Origin: Pontimonas sp.
GTDB taxonomy: Bacteria > Actinomycetota > Actinomycetes > Actinomycetales > Microbacteriaceae
Reading direction: 5' to 3'
Length of the DNA stretch: 32,548 nucleotides
Assembly: GCA_017857245.1 (NCBI GenBank)
Contig: JAFMDO010000012.1
Location: forward strand, 1-32,548
Shown here: in pieces, positions 22,842 to 30,105 of the stretch
Numbering within the stretch: the stretch's first letter is position 1
How the letters are laid out: each line of letters starts with the position of its first letter
Notes under the pieces: generated by a model
Told to the model about the DNA's origin: nothing
The model's input: the letters and a program-made list of their open reading frames with translations, nothing else
Database searches by the model: none
Position numbers and translations under genes: made by a program

Positions 22842-23896
22842 AGTTCCTTCTCGATGAGGTCAGCGAAAGACACGATGTCTTCCTCTGTCGTGTCAAAGGA
22901 ACACATCCAGCGGACTTCACCCCGGGCGTGATCCCAGTCATAAAAGCGCACCTTCTGTCGAAGTCGCTCAGCGACAGCCAGGTCAATCATGGCGAAAACA
23001 CCGTTTGACTCCGTGGGATAACTAAATTCCAGTCCGCTGATGCGGCCAGCGCTGATTCGCTCTTCGAGAGTGGAGCGCAAGAGTCGAGCCATGGCGTTTG
23101 CGTGTGTTGCCGAGCGCAGACCCACTGAGTCTTCCAGGAGCGCCAAGATTTGCGAGCTCACGAACCGCATTTTGCTGGGGAGCTGCATACTCATCTTCCG
23201 CAGGTACTTGATTCCCTCCACCGCTTCGGGGTTCAGCACCACGAGGGCTTCCGCACCCATGGCCCCATTCTTGGTGGCGCCCAGACTGAGGACATCGACA
23301 CCCGCACGAGTGGTGAAGTCGGCGAAGGGAAGTCCCAGGCTGGCAGCGGCGTTGAAAAGTCGCGCGCCGTCCATGTGGACGAGCATCCCCTGCTCGTGTG
23401 CATAACTCGACACAGCGGCCACCTCCTCGGGGGTATAGACGGTCCCAACCTCGGTGCTTTGGGTAATCGACACCACGAGGGGCTGGGCGCGGTGTTCGTC
23501 ACCGAAGCCAAAAGCCTGGGTCGCGATAAGTTCTGGTGTGAGCTTCCCTTCCTGAGGGGCAACGGGGTAGAGCTTCAACCCGCTCACTCTTTCTGGTGCA
23601 CCACCTTCGTCGGTGTGGATGTGCGCCGATGTGCTGCAGATCACAGCACCCCACCGAGGCATCATCGAGGTCAACGCGACAACATTCGCCCCGGTGCCGT
23701 TGAAGAGCGGAAACACTTCGGCCCGGGGACCGAAGGCTTCTTGGATTTTGGTCCCCAACGCGGCGGTGTAATCGTCACCGCCGTAGGCGACCTGGTGGCC
23801 ACTGTTGGCCCTTTGGATGGCCGCCAATACCTCAGGCAGGATCCCGGAATAATTGTCGCTGGCGAAACCTCGCCAAGGGGATGAGGGAATAGTCAC
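22835..23896 (-). CDS. Low-specificity L-threonine aldolase (PLP-dependent)
   Basis: PLP enzyme cleaving L-threonine or allo-threonine to glycine and acetaldehyde. About 353 residues from the GTG at 23896. RGFASDNYSGILPEVLAAI opens the family fold, HMDGARLFNAAASLG is the cofactor pocket and LGATKNGAMG contains the Schiff-base lysine. The open frame extends to a TTG at 23959, but that would overlap the divergent permease start. The family normally begins just before RGFASDNY, so I prefer 23896. No clear SD or -10 was found for it. The 3' end overlaps the nitroreductase gene. Confidence 0.9.
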   Translation of the reverse strand: MTIPSSPWRGFASDNYSGILPEVLAAIQRANSGHQVAYGGDDYTAALGTKIQEAFGPRAEVFPLFNGTGANVVALTSMMPRWGAVICSTSAHIHTDEGGAPERVSGLKLYPVAPQEGKLTPELIATQAFGFGDEHRAQPLVVSITQSTEVGTVYTPEEVAAVSSYAHEQGMLVHMDGARLFNAAASLGLPFADFTTRAGVDVLSLGATKNGAMGAEALVVLNPEAVEGIKYLRKMSMQLPSKMRFVSSQILALLEDSVGLRSATHANAMARLLRSTLEERISAGRISGLEFSYPTESNGVFAMIDLAVAERLRQKVRFYDWDHARGEVRWMCSFDTTEEDIVSFADLIEKELQ

Positions 23897-23951
23897 AGGG
23901 ACATCTTCCCACTGTGGGTAAACCTTCTGCCAATGGACCAGACTGTGCGTT

Positions 23952-24878
23952 GTGAGCAACGTGGTCCTCGGGTTTGGAATTGTGGCCCTGGTCGTCGCCG
24001 CAGGTTATGTTGTTGGGCGCCTTAAGATTCTTGGCGAATCAGCTCTGGACGTATTGAGCAAGGCCGCCTTCTTCGTGTTTTCCCCCGCCTTGTTGTTCAT
24101 TGTCTTGGGGGATGCCGACATTGGTCAGCTCTTTTCGAATCTGCTTCCTGTGTCAGCGCTAGCTGTCGCGGGCAGCTTGCTGGTGTATGTGGTGATTGCC
24201 AGGGCATTGTGGAAGCGAAACATCTCACAGCTGACGGTAGGAGCCCTAGCTTCCTCCTATGTCAATGCCAACAACATTGGCCTTCCCTTAGCGGTCTACA
24301 TTCTCGGAGACCCTGCGGCGGCGGCACCGGTTCTGCTGCTCCAGCTCATCGTCTTGACGCCCATTGCGTTGACCATTCTCGACATCACCTCCAGCGGGAA
24401 GGTGTCTCTCAGGCGGATTCTCTCCCAACCCATCCGGAACCCACTGATTATTGCTTCGGCTATGGGTGTGGTGATTTCCGCCCTGGACCTGAGAATTCCC
24501 GACATCGTTCACGAACCACTGGAACTTTTAGGGCAAGCCGCGGTGCCAACCCTGTTGTTTGCTTTGGGCTTATCTCTGGCGACCCAACGGTTGTGGGACG
24601 CAAAAGACCAGAGACCCGATATCGCCCTGGCAACAGGGATCAAGCTCGTGGTGATGCCCCTCATCGCGTGGGCCGCAGGAGCTTTTGTGTTTGAACTTGA
24701 ACCTGCCGCCCTGTTCACAGTTGTCATCCTTGCCGCACTTCCCAGCGCGCAAAATGTCTTTAACTATGCTCAGCGTTATTCGGTCGCCATTGCGCTTGCC
24801 AGGGACTCTGTCGTCATCACCACCGTGTTGTCGCTCCCGGTCATGATGGTGATTGCACTGCTGCTCGCTCCGGTTTAG
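23952..24878 (+). CDS. AEC-family (auxin efflux carrier-like) permease
   Basis: Membrane transporter of 308 residues with about ten helices in two five-helix repeats, typical of the AEC/BASS fold. SSYVNANNIGLPLAVYILGD (about 97-116) and the later LFALGLSLATQRL are recognisable family segments, as is ALPSAQNVFNYAQRY. Bacterial members transport carboxylates such as malate; the substrate here is unknown. The GTG at 23952 has no SD; CAGACT seven bases upstream could make it leaderless. The last 4 bases overlap convergent xthA. Confidence 0.88.
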   Translation: MSNVVLGFGIVALVVAAGYVVGRLKILGESALDVLSKAAFFVFSPALLFIVLGDADIGQLFSNLLPVSALAVAGSLLVYVVIARALWKRNISQLTVGALASSYVNANNIGLPLAVYILGDPAAAAPVLLLQLIVLTPIALTILDITSSGKVSLRRILSQPIRNPLIIASAMGVVISALDLRIPDIVHEPLELLGQAAVPTLLFALGLSLATQRLWDAKDQRPDIALATGIKLVVMPLIAWAAGAFVFELEPAALFTVVILAALPSAQNVFNYAQRYSVAIALARDSVVITTVLSLPVMMVIALLLAPV

Positions 24879-25711
24879 AACACCATCGGACGGTCATCGT
24901 CACCGCCGAGATTGTCGATTTCCACCGATACGGGAACGTGATCACTGGGGCTCTCTTTGGTTCGTTCTTCTCGGTGGATGTTCACCTCCACCACTCGGTC
25001 CGTGATCTCAGAGGATCCGTAAAGAAAATCGATTCTCAGGCCGTGGTCTTTCGCGAACTTCCCCTGCTTGTAATCCCAGAAGGTGTAACCCTCGGGAATG
25101 CTGGGGCGGACGACGTCTGAGACCTTCGCGCGGCTCTGGAAAAATTCGAGCGCTTCCCGCTCAGGCGGTGAAGTGTGGGTTACTCCTGGTTCCCAGAAGA
25201 TCGGATCCCCGACGTCTGAATCGAATGGCGCAACATTGAAATCACCGCCAATCACAAAAGGTAGGGCGCCTTCTCTCTCGCCGTAGTTCCCGTAGGCAGC
25301 GCCCAACGCCTTCAACCAGGAAACTTTGTAGGTCATGTGGGGGTCATCGAGACTCCGGCCGTTTGGCACATAGACCGAGCACAACCGAACACCTTCCACC
25401 GTTGCCGAGATGGCGCGGGCTTCTGCTGGTTGGTCTGCGGCGGGGTCTTTAGCAAACCCGGGCATACCGGCAAAGCCCTGCTCACTGTCGGAGAGGGGAA
25501 GGCGAGACGCAATGCCCACGCCATTCCACTGATTCAGGCCGTAATGGGCGAGGTCGTATCCGGCATCCGTAAACGCCTCGAAGGGAAACTGGTCGTCGCG
25601 GCATTTGGTTTCTTGCATCAGCAGGACATCGATATCCTCGCGATGCAAAAAATCTACGACTAAGGGAAATCTGGTCCGGATGGAGTTCACGTTCCAGGTG
25701 GCAATCTTCAC
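24875..25711 (-). CDS. xthA: Exodeoxyribonuclease III / AP endonuclease
   Basis: Mg-dependent base-excision repair enzyme that cuts at abasic sites and degrades 3' ends. The 278-residue protein has all family motifs in order: ATWNVNSIRTR (4-14), LLMQETKC with catalytic Glu34, YVPNGR, GGDFNVAP, LRIDFLYGS and SDHVPVSVEI. The GTG at 25711 is preceded on the minus strand by TAAACT-N6, so it is probably leaderless. The promoter is back-to-back with that of pyrE. The stop overlaps the AEC gene by 4 bases. Confidence 0.96.
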   Translation of the reverse strand: MKIATWNVNSIRTRFPLVVDFLHREDIDVLLMQETKCRDDQFPFEAFTDAGYDLAHYGLNQWNGVGIASRLPLSDSEQGFAGMPGFAKDPAADQPAEARAISATVEGVRLCSVYVPNGRSLDDPHMTYKVSWLKALGAAYGNYGEREGALPFVIGGDFNVAPFDSDVGDPIFWEPGVTHTSPPEREALEFFQSRAKVSDVVRPSIPEGYTFWDYKQGKFAKDHGLRIDFLYGSSEITDRVVEVNIHREERTKESPSDHVPVSVEIDNLGGDDDRPMVF

Positions 25712-25717
25712 CCATTC

Positions 25718-25740
25718 AGTTTAAGGCGCCCAGATAGACT
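25718..25740. promoter_or_regulatory. Divergent leaderless promoters of xthA and pyrE
   Basis: Minus-strand TAAACT (25718-25723) plus six bases leads to the xthA GTG. Plus-strand TAGACT (25735-25740) plus six bases leads to the pyrE GTG. Eleven bases separate the two -10 boxes and only 35 separate the start codons. No -35 box can fit other than inside the opposite spacer. Confidence 0.6.
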
Positions 25741-25746
25741 AAAGAC

Positions 25747-26292
25747 GTGTCCAGGGTGAAACAGGAACTTATTGACCACATTTCCCGTGATGCCGTTCAC
25801 CACGGTGATTTCACTCTGACCAGCGGCCAGAAAGCAACGTATTACGTTGACCTCCGCCAGGTCAGCCTGGACCACCGGGTTGCGCCGCTGATTGGTGACG
25901 TGATGTTGCCTTTGATTGCAGAATTTGACCCCATCGATGCCGTGGGGGGTTTGACGATGGGGGCAGACCCCATCGCCTCGGCCATCATGCACCGCGGTCT
26001 TTCCCAGGGGCGCACCTACGATTCGTTCGTGGTGCGCAAAGAACCTAAGGACCATGGTCGTGGACGCCAGATTGAAGGACCTGACTTGGCTGGCAAACGC
26101 GTGATCATTGTCGAAGACACTTCTACCACGGGTGGGTCACCTCTGACAGCTGCCCGGGCAGCTGAAGCCGCCGGAGCTGAGGTGGTAGCCGTGTGTGTTG
26201 TGGTCGATAGAGACACAGGGGCTTCCGCTGTGATTGAAGCCGCAGGCTACCCGTATCGTGCGGCACTCCACCTGTCCGACTTGGGTTTGTAG
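25747..26292 (+). CDS. pyrE: Orotate phosphoribosyltransferase
   Basis: Joins orotate to PRPP to make OMP in de novo pyrimidine synthesis. The 181-residue protein has the PRPP loop VIIVEDTSTTGGS (119-131), the substrate region TSGQKATYYVDLR (25-37) and VVRKEPKDHGRG (95-106). The GTG at 25747 is preceded by TAGACT-N6 with no SD. The stop TAG shares one base with the GTG of the next gene, so the downstream membrane protein is translationally coupled. Confidence 0.96.
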   Translation: MSRVKQELIDHISRDAVHHGDFTLTSGQKATYYVDLRQVSLDHRVAPLIGDVMLPLIAEFDPIDAVGGLTMGADPIASAIMHRGLSQGRTYDSFVVRKEPKDHGRGRQIEGPDLAGKRVIIVEDTSTTGGSPLTAARAAEAAGAEVVAVCVVVDRDTGASAVIEAAGYPYRAALHLSDLGL

Positions 26293-26906
26293 TGGACGAT
26301 GAGCGATCACCGGAGGAGAAAGTTCCTCTGCGGGCGACAGCCCGCGGTCAAACCATCATCGTGGGGCTCTCGGTAGCGGCTACTTTTCTTTTTCTCGCGG
26401 CTGTCGTGGGTGCTTTTTTCGTGGGCCAATCGCTCGCCCCCACTGCTGAAGTCGAACTGGCGGAGCCCCAAGCGCTCTCGTTCGAGCAAGCGCCCATTAC
26501 TTTTCCTTCTCTCACCGGTGGACCTCAAAGCCCTGGTGCCTATGACTGGGATGAACTTCGCGGTGGGGAATGCTTGGCATCCTTTGATACTGCGTTTGCG
26601 GAGGAATTTATGGTCGTGGGGTGTGACACCCCACATCCCGCTCAACTGGTGAGGACGGAGCTTCTCTCCCGCGATCGCACCGAGCTCTTCCCGGGTGAAA
26701 GCGCGCTTGTTACTGAGGCAGAGGCCGTGTGTGAACTGGCGGAGATTATTGACCCGGTGGTGGTGTCAAAGTTTTCCCAGCTGGTCATAAACATGGCCTA
26801 CCCCGTGAGCGCGGAGCAGTGGGATGCTGGCCAACGTGTTGTGTATTGCTTTATCCACAGCTCCAGCGGGGAAGTGTTCGAAGAGAGCCTGCTTGCTCAG
26901 AAGTAG
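26292..26906 (+). CDS. Membrane-anchored protein with a Septum_form-like extracytoplasmic domain
   Basis: A 204-residue protein of unknown function. A charged N-terminus (1-20) is followed by one membrane helix (about 21-46, IIVGLSVAATFLFLAAVVGAFFVG), a Pro-rich linker and an extracytoplasmic domain. The WDELRGGECLASFD...VVGCDTPHPAQLV pattern, with spaced cysteines in GECL, VGCDTPH, VCELA and VYCFIH, resembles the Septum_form domain of actinobacterial envelope proteins. The four cysteines could make two disulfides. The GTG overlaps the pyrE stop by one base, and the stop overlaps the convergent methyltransferase by 10 bases. The domain assignment is by eye. Confidence 0.7.
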   Translation: MDDERSPEEKVPLRATARGQTIIVGLSVAATFLFLAAVVGAFFVGQSLAPTAEVELAEPQALSFEQAPITFPSLTGGPQSPGAYDWDELRGGECLASFDTAFAEEFMVVGCDTPHPAQLVRTELLSRDRTELFPGESALVTEAEAVCELAEIIDPVVVSKFSQLVINMAYPVSAEQWDAGQRVVYCFIHSSSGEVFEESLLAQK

Positions 26907-27739
26907 GGGGTAAGGCGGGGGATCATGATGTCCAGGGCTGGTTGATGGGAGTCCATCAGCACAAACTTTCGACCTAGTTCTGCGGCTGCATGCCCGGTTG
27001 AGCCGCTCCCGCCAAAGGGATCCAGCACCCAATCACCAGGGTTGCTAGAGGCCTGAATGATTCGACGCAGGATCCCCAGCGGTTTCTGGGTGGCGTATCC
27101 CGTTTTCTCTTTTCCGGTGGGGCTGACAATCGTGTGCCACCAGACATCGGTGGGCAGCTTGCCACGGGCTGCTTTTTCAGGACCCACCAGACCGGGAGCC
27201 ATATAGGGCTCGCGGTCAATCGCTTCGGAGTTGAAAATATAGCGGGCAGGGTCCTTCACATAAACCAGGATGGTGTCGTGCTTGGTGGGCCACCGGGTTT
27301 TTGTTTTCCCGCCATAGTCATACGCCCAAATAATTTCATTCAAGAAATGGTCGCGACCGAAGATGATGTCCAAGGCAACCTTCGCATAGTGGACCTCGCG
27401 CCAATCGAGGTGGACGTAGAGGGTCCCCTCTGGTTTCAACAACCGCCAGGCCTGTTCCAGTCGGGGGGCGAGGAAAGACCAGTAGTCGCCAAAGGAATCG
27501 TCGTAGCTGATCAGCTTTTCCACGGTCACGTCGTAGCGCTTGCCGCCAAATCCGCCCCGAGTTCCTTCGCTAGCCGTCTGCACCTTGGTAGTCGTGCGGG
27601 TTTGGGTGCGACCGGTATTGAAGGGCGGATCCATGTAGCAGAGAGCGAAGGACTCATCGGGAAGACTTCTCATCAGCGGAAGGTTGTCTCCATGGAGGAC
27701 GCGGTTGGGGCCCTCGGGAGACCACGATTTATGCGCCAC
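26897..27739 (-). CDS. Orphan beta-class DNA adenine/cytosine-N4 methyltransferase
   Basis: AdoMet-dependent amino-methyltransferase of about 280 residues. Catalytic motif IV (CYMDPPFNTG) is near the N-terminus and AdoMet motif I (LDPFGGSGSTGHAA) near the C-terminus. This order, with the target region between, defines the beta class. TQKPLGILRRII is motif X. DPPF does not by itself distinguish N6-adenine from N4-cytosine. No restriction enzyme or specificity subunit is nearby, so it is solitary. The GTG at 27739 is chosen because TACCCT lies exactly six bases before it; a GTG two codons earlier (27745) directly abuts that -10 box. Recognition sequence unknown. Confidence 0.88.
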   Translation of the reverse strand: MAHKSWSPEGPNRVLHGDNLPLMRSLPDESFALCYMDPPFNTGRTQTRTTTKVQTASEGTRGGFGGKRYDVTVEKLISYDDSFGDYWSFLAPRLEQAWRLLKPEGTLYVHLDWREVHYAKVALDIIFGRDHFLNEIIWAYDYGGKTKTRWPTKHDTILVYVKDPARYIFNSEAIDREPYMAPGLVGPEKAARGKLPTDVWWHTIVSPTGKEKTGYATQKPLGILRRIIQASSNPGDWVLDPFGGSGSTGHAAAELGRKFVLMDSHQPALDIMIPRLTPYF

Positions 27740-27745
27740 CCCCAC

Positions 27746-27768
27746 AGGGTACCGCTGGTGCCTAGGCT
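27746..27768. promoter_or_regulatory. Divergent leaderless promoters of the DNA methyltransferase and trmH-like genes
   Basis: Minus-strand TACCCT (27746-27751) plus six bases leads to the methyltransferase GTG at 27739. Plus-strand TAGGCT (27763-27768) plus six bases leads to the GTG at 27775. The boxes are 11 bases apart and the starts 35 apart, identical to the xthA/pyrE region. Confidence 0.6.
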
Positions 27769-27774
27769 AGGGAG

Positions 27775-28407
27775 GTGACCTCTCCCACCCAACATCCCGA
27801 GACTTCTACCCATGGGGTCGGACCGTGGGTCGGGGACCTCCCTACCGATGCCCGGTATGACCCAGAGCTTCTTGTCGAGGGAGATTCCAGGAATGTGGTG
27901 GATGCATACCGCTATTGGACGATGGAAGCCATCGTCGCTGACTTAGACACTAAGAGGCACTCGTTTCATGTGGCAATCGAAAATTGGCAGCATGACATGA
28001 ACATCGGCTCAATCGTTCGCACGGCAAACGCCTTCCTGGCCCAAACCGTTCATATTGTCGGGCGGCGTCGGTGGAATAAGCGTGGTGCGATGGTGACCGA
28101 TCGTTATCAGCACGTGCTTCATCATGAAACGATCAACGATTTACTGGCCTATGCCACAGAGCACGCATTGCCCATTGTTGCCATCGATAACGTTGAACGG
28201 TCCGTGGCCATTGAAAAGACCGTCCTGCCCACGCACTGCATCCTCCTGTTCGGGCAAGAAGGACCGGGGCTTTCCCCCGAAGCCCTCGGCGCAGCAGATG
28301 AGGTCGTGGAAATCACGCAGTATGGGTCAACTCGATCCCTCAATGCCAGCGCAGCGGCCGCGATTGTCATGCACCAGTGGGTAGTCCATCACGCTCCTCA
28401 AGGGTGA
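27775..28407 (+). CDS. SpoU/TrmH-family RNA 2'-O-methyltransferase
   Basis: SPOUT-fold methyltransferase acting on rRNA or tRNA; exact target unknown. In the 210-residue protein the three knot motifs are visible: NIGSIVRTANAF (about 76-87), LLFGQEGPGLS (about 158-168) and STRSLNASAAAAIVMHQW (about 184-201). An N-terminal extension of some 60 residues precedes the SPOUT domain. The GTG at 27775 follows TAGGCT-N6. GGAGG overlaps the start codon and so cannot be its SD, favouring leaderless translation. purA follows after 81 bases. Confidence 0.9.
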   Translation: MTSPTQHPETSTHGVGPWVGDLPTDARYDPELLVEGDSRNVVDAYRYWTMEAIVADLDTKRHSFHVAIENWQHDMNIGSIVRTANAFLAQTVHIVGRRRWNKRGAMVTDRYQHVLHHETINDLLAYATEHALPIVAIDNVERSVAIEKTVLPTHCILLFGQEGPGLSPEALGAADEVVEITQYGSTRSLNASAAAAIVMHQWVVHHAPQG

Positions 28408-28448
28408 ACGCGACAGGGCGGTGCACCCCTGCTGCCGGCGGATTTCGC

Positions 28449-28482
28449 TAGACTTCTTGGGTAAGGACGGCTTAACAAAGGA
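28449..28482 (+). promoter_or_regulatory. Candidate -10 box and ribosome binding site of purA
   Basis: TAGACT at 28449-28454 resembles the -10 boxes elsewhere in the window, but the ATG is 34 bases further on. AAAGGA (28477-28482) sits six bases before the ATG. This gene therefore looks leadered, in contrast to its neighbours. Confidence 0.45.
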
Positions 28483-28488
28483 CTCTTC

Positions 28489-29775
28489 ATGCCCGCCGTT
28501 GTAATTGTCGGCGCCCAATGGGGCGATGAAGGCAAAGGCAAAGCGACAGACCTCATCTCGGACCGAATCGACTATGTCGTGAAGTTCAATGGCGGAAATA
28601 ACGCTGGCCACACCGTTGTCATCGGCGATGAAAAATATGCGTTGCACCTGCTTCCTTCGGGAATCCTCACCAAGGGTGTTACCCCTGTCATATCCAACGG
28701 GGTGGTTATCGACCCCGAGGTCCTCATGGAGGAGCTCGATGGACTCACCGCCCGAGGAATCGATGTGTCAAAGCTTGTGGTGAGCTCTCACGCGCACATC
28801 ATCACGGCATACCACCGCACGCTGGATCGCGTCACGGAGAGGTTCTTGGGCAAACGCCAAATCGGAACCACGGGCCGCGGCATCGGTCCCACCTACGCCG
28901 ACAAAATCAACCGTGTGGGGATCCGCGTTCAGGACCTTTTTGATGAGGGGATTCTTCGTCAAAAAGTTGAAGGGGCGCTGGAGTCCAAGAATCACTTACT
29001 GGTCAAGATTTATAACCGTCGCGCCATTGGTGTTGACGAAGTTGTAGAAGAACTTCTCTCGTATGCCGACCGGTTGCGTCCCATGGTTCAGGACACGGCG
29101 CTGCTCCTTCACCGCGCACTCGAAGAAGGTAAGACTGTTTTGTGTGAGGGCGGCCAGGCCACCATGTTGGACGTCGATCACGGCACGTACCCCTTCGTGA
29201 CATCCTCCAACGCCACCTCCGGTGGAGCGAGCACCGGGACCGGTATTGCGCCGTGGCGTCTAGATAAAATTATTGGAATCGTGAAGGCCTACACAACGCG
29301 TGTGGGGTCAGGTCCGTTTCCGACCGAGCTTGATGATGAATTCGGGGAGTTTCTGCGCAGTAACGGCCATGAATTTGGCACTACTACCGGCCGCCCACGA
29401 CGATGTGGCTGGTATGACGCCCCGATTGCCAGGTATTCCGCCCGAATTAACGGCGTCACTGATTTTGTGTTGACGAAACTCGATGTGTTGACGGGGCTCG
29501 AAAAGATACCCGTCTGTGTGGCCTATGACGTGGAGGGAACTCGGGTGGAAGAAATCCCGTGGTCCCAGTCAGATTTCCACCACGCTAAACCGGTCTATGA
29601 ATACTTCCCGGGCTGGAGTGAAGACATCACCGGTGTGCGGAAATTCGAAGACCTTCCCCAGAACGCTCAAGATTACGTTCTCGCCCTAGAGGCAATCAGC
29701 GGGTCCAGGATTTCTGCCATCGGTGTCGGACCCGGGCGCGACGCGATCGTCGCCCGCCATGATCTTCTGGGCTAG
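28489..29775 (+). CDS. purA: Adenylosuccinate synthetase
   Basis: GTP-dependent enzyme converting IMP and aspartate to adenylosuccinate in AMP synthesis. The 428-residue length is standard. [13 protein letters not shown] (10-22) is the P-loop-like signature with the catalytic Asp. [50 protein letters not shown] and [11 protein letters not shown] are all present in order. AAAGGA precedes the ATG. With purL at the right edge it is the second purine gene in the window, but the two are on opposite strands. Confidence 0.97.
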   Translation: MPAVVIVGAQWGDEGKGKATDLISDRIDYVVKFNGGNNAGHTVVIGDEKYALHLLPSGILTKGVTPVISNGVVIDPEVLMEELDGLTARGIDVSKLVVSSHAHIITAYHRTLDRVTERFLGKRQIGTTGRGIGPTYADKINRVGIRVQDLFDEGILRQKVEGALESKNHLLVKIYNRRAIGVDEVVEELLSYADRLRPMVQDTALLLHRALEEGKTVLCEGGQATMLDVDHGTYPFVTSSNATSGGASTGTGIAPWRLDKIIGIVKAYTTRVGSGPFPTELDDEFGEFLRSNGHEFGTTTGRPRRCGWYDAPIARYSARINGVTDFVLTKLDVLTGLEKIPVCVAYDVEGTRVEEIPWSQSDFHHAKPVYEYFPGWSEDITGVRKFEDLPQNAQDYVLALEAISGSRISAIGVGPGRDAIVARHDLLG

Positions 29776-29796
29776 TCAGCACCTTCGCTTGCTCGA

Positions 29797-29802
29797 TAGG
29801 GT
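29797..29802 (+). promoter_or_regulatory. -10 box of a leaderless promoter for the chorismate mutase gene
   Basis: TAGGGT, six bases (cggagt), then ATG. GGAG within the spacer is too close to the ATG to be a good SD. This block is nearly the same as the one in front of crtEb (12943-12957). Confidence 0.55.
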
Positions 29803-29808
29803 CGGAGT

Positions 29809-30105
29809 ATGAACACTCCCCTTCCTGCTGAGCTGGTGACCCTGCGCAAGAGCATCGACAACATTGATGCAGCACTGGTTCATCTCTTAGCCGAGCGCTT
29901 TAAGACCACCCAGCAGGTGGGGCACCTGAAAGCTGAGCTGTCGATGCCGTCCTCTGATCCTGCGCGGGAGGCCGCTCAGCTCGCCCGTTTGCGTGAGCTT
30001 GCTCAGGGAGCCGACTTAGACCCAGCTTTTGCCGAAAAATTCTTGAGCTTCATTTTGGCCGAGGTAATTCAGCACCATGAAGAGTTAGCTGCTGGCGAGG
30101 GGTAG
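29809..30105 (+). CDS. Chorismate mutase, AroQ class
   Basis: Rearranges chorismate to prephenate for phenylalanine and tyrosine synthesis. The 98-residue all-helical protein opens LVTLRKSIDNIDAALVHLLAERFKTTQQVGHLKAE, with the catalytic-type Arg13 and Lys40 of the AroQ fold. It is the short monofunctional form with no dehydratase or DAHP-synthase domain and no signal peptide. It starts 33 bases after purA behind its own TAGGGT-N6. Its last 21 bases overlap the convergent YqaJ-like gene. Some actinobacterial AroQ enzymes need DAHP synthase as partner; whether this one does is unknown. Confidence 0.88.
   Translation: MNTPLPAELVTLRKSIDNIDAALVHLLAERFKTTQQVGHLKAELSMPSSDPAREAAQLARLRELAQGADLDPAFAEKFLSFILAEVIQHHEELAAGEG

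Noticed and set aside
23897-23959. TTG start for the threonine aldolase at 23959
   Set aside because: It would overlap the divergent permease start, uses a rare start codon, and adds residues before the normal family N-terminus.
26616-26634. A 9-1-9 palindrome (GTGGGGTGT / ACACCCCAC) inside the Septum_form-like gene
   Set aside because: Arms of nine with any short spacer are expected about once in a window this long. It encodes the conserved-looking VGCDTPH segment, so protein constraint is a simpler explanation.
26897-28407. Restriction-modification or phage-defence island around the DNA methyltransferase
   Set aside because: The neighbours are a Septum_form-like protein, pyrE, an RNA methyltransferase and purA. 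No nuclease, specificity subunit, helicase or toxin gene accompanies it.
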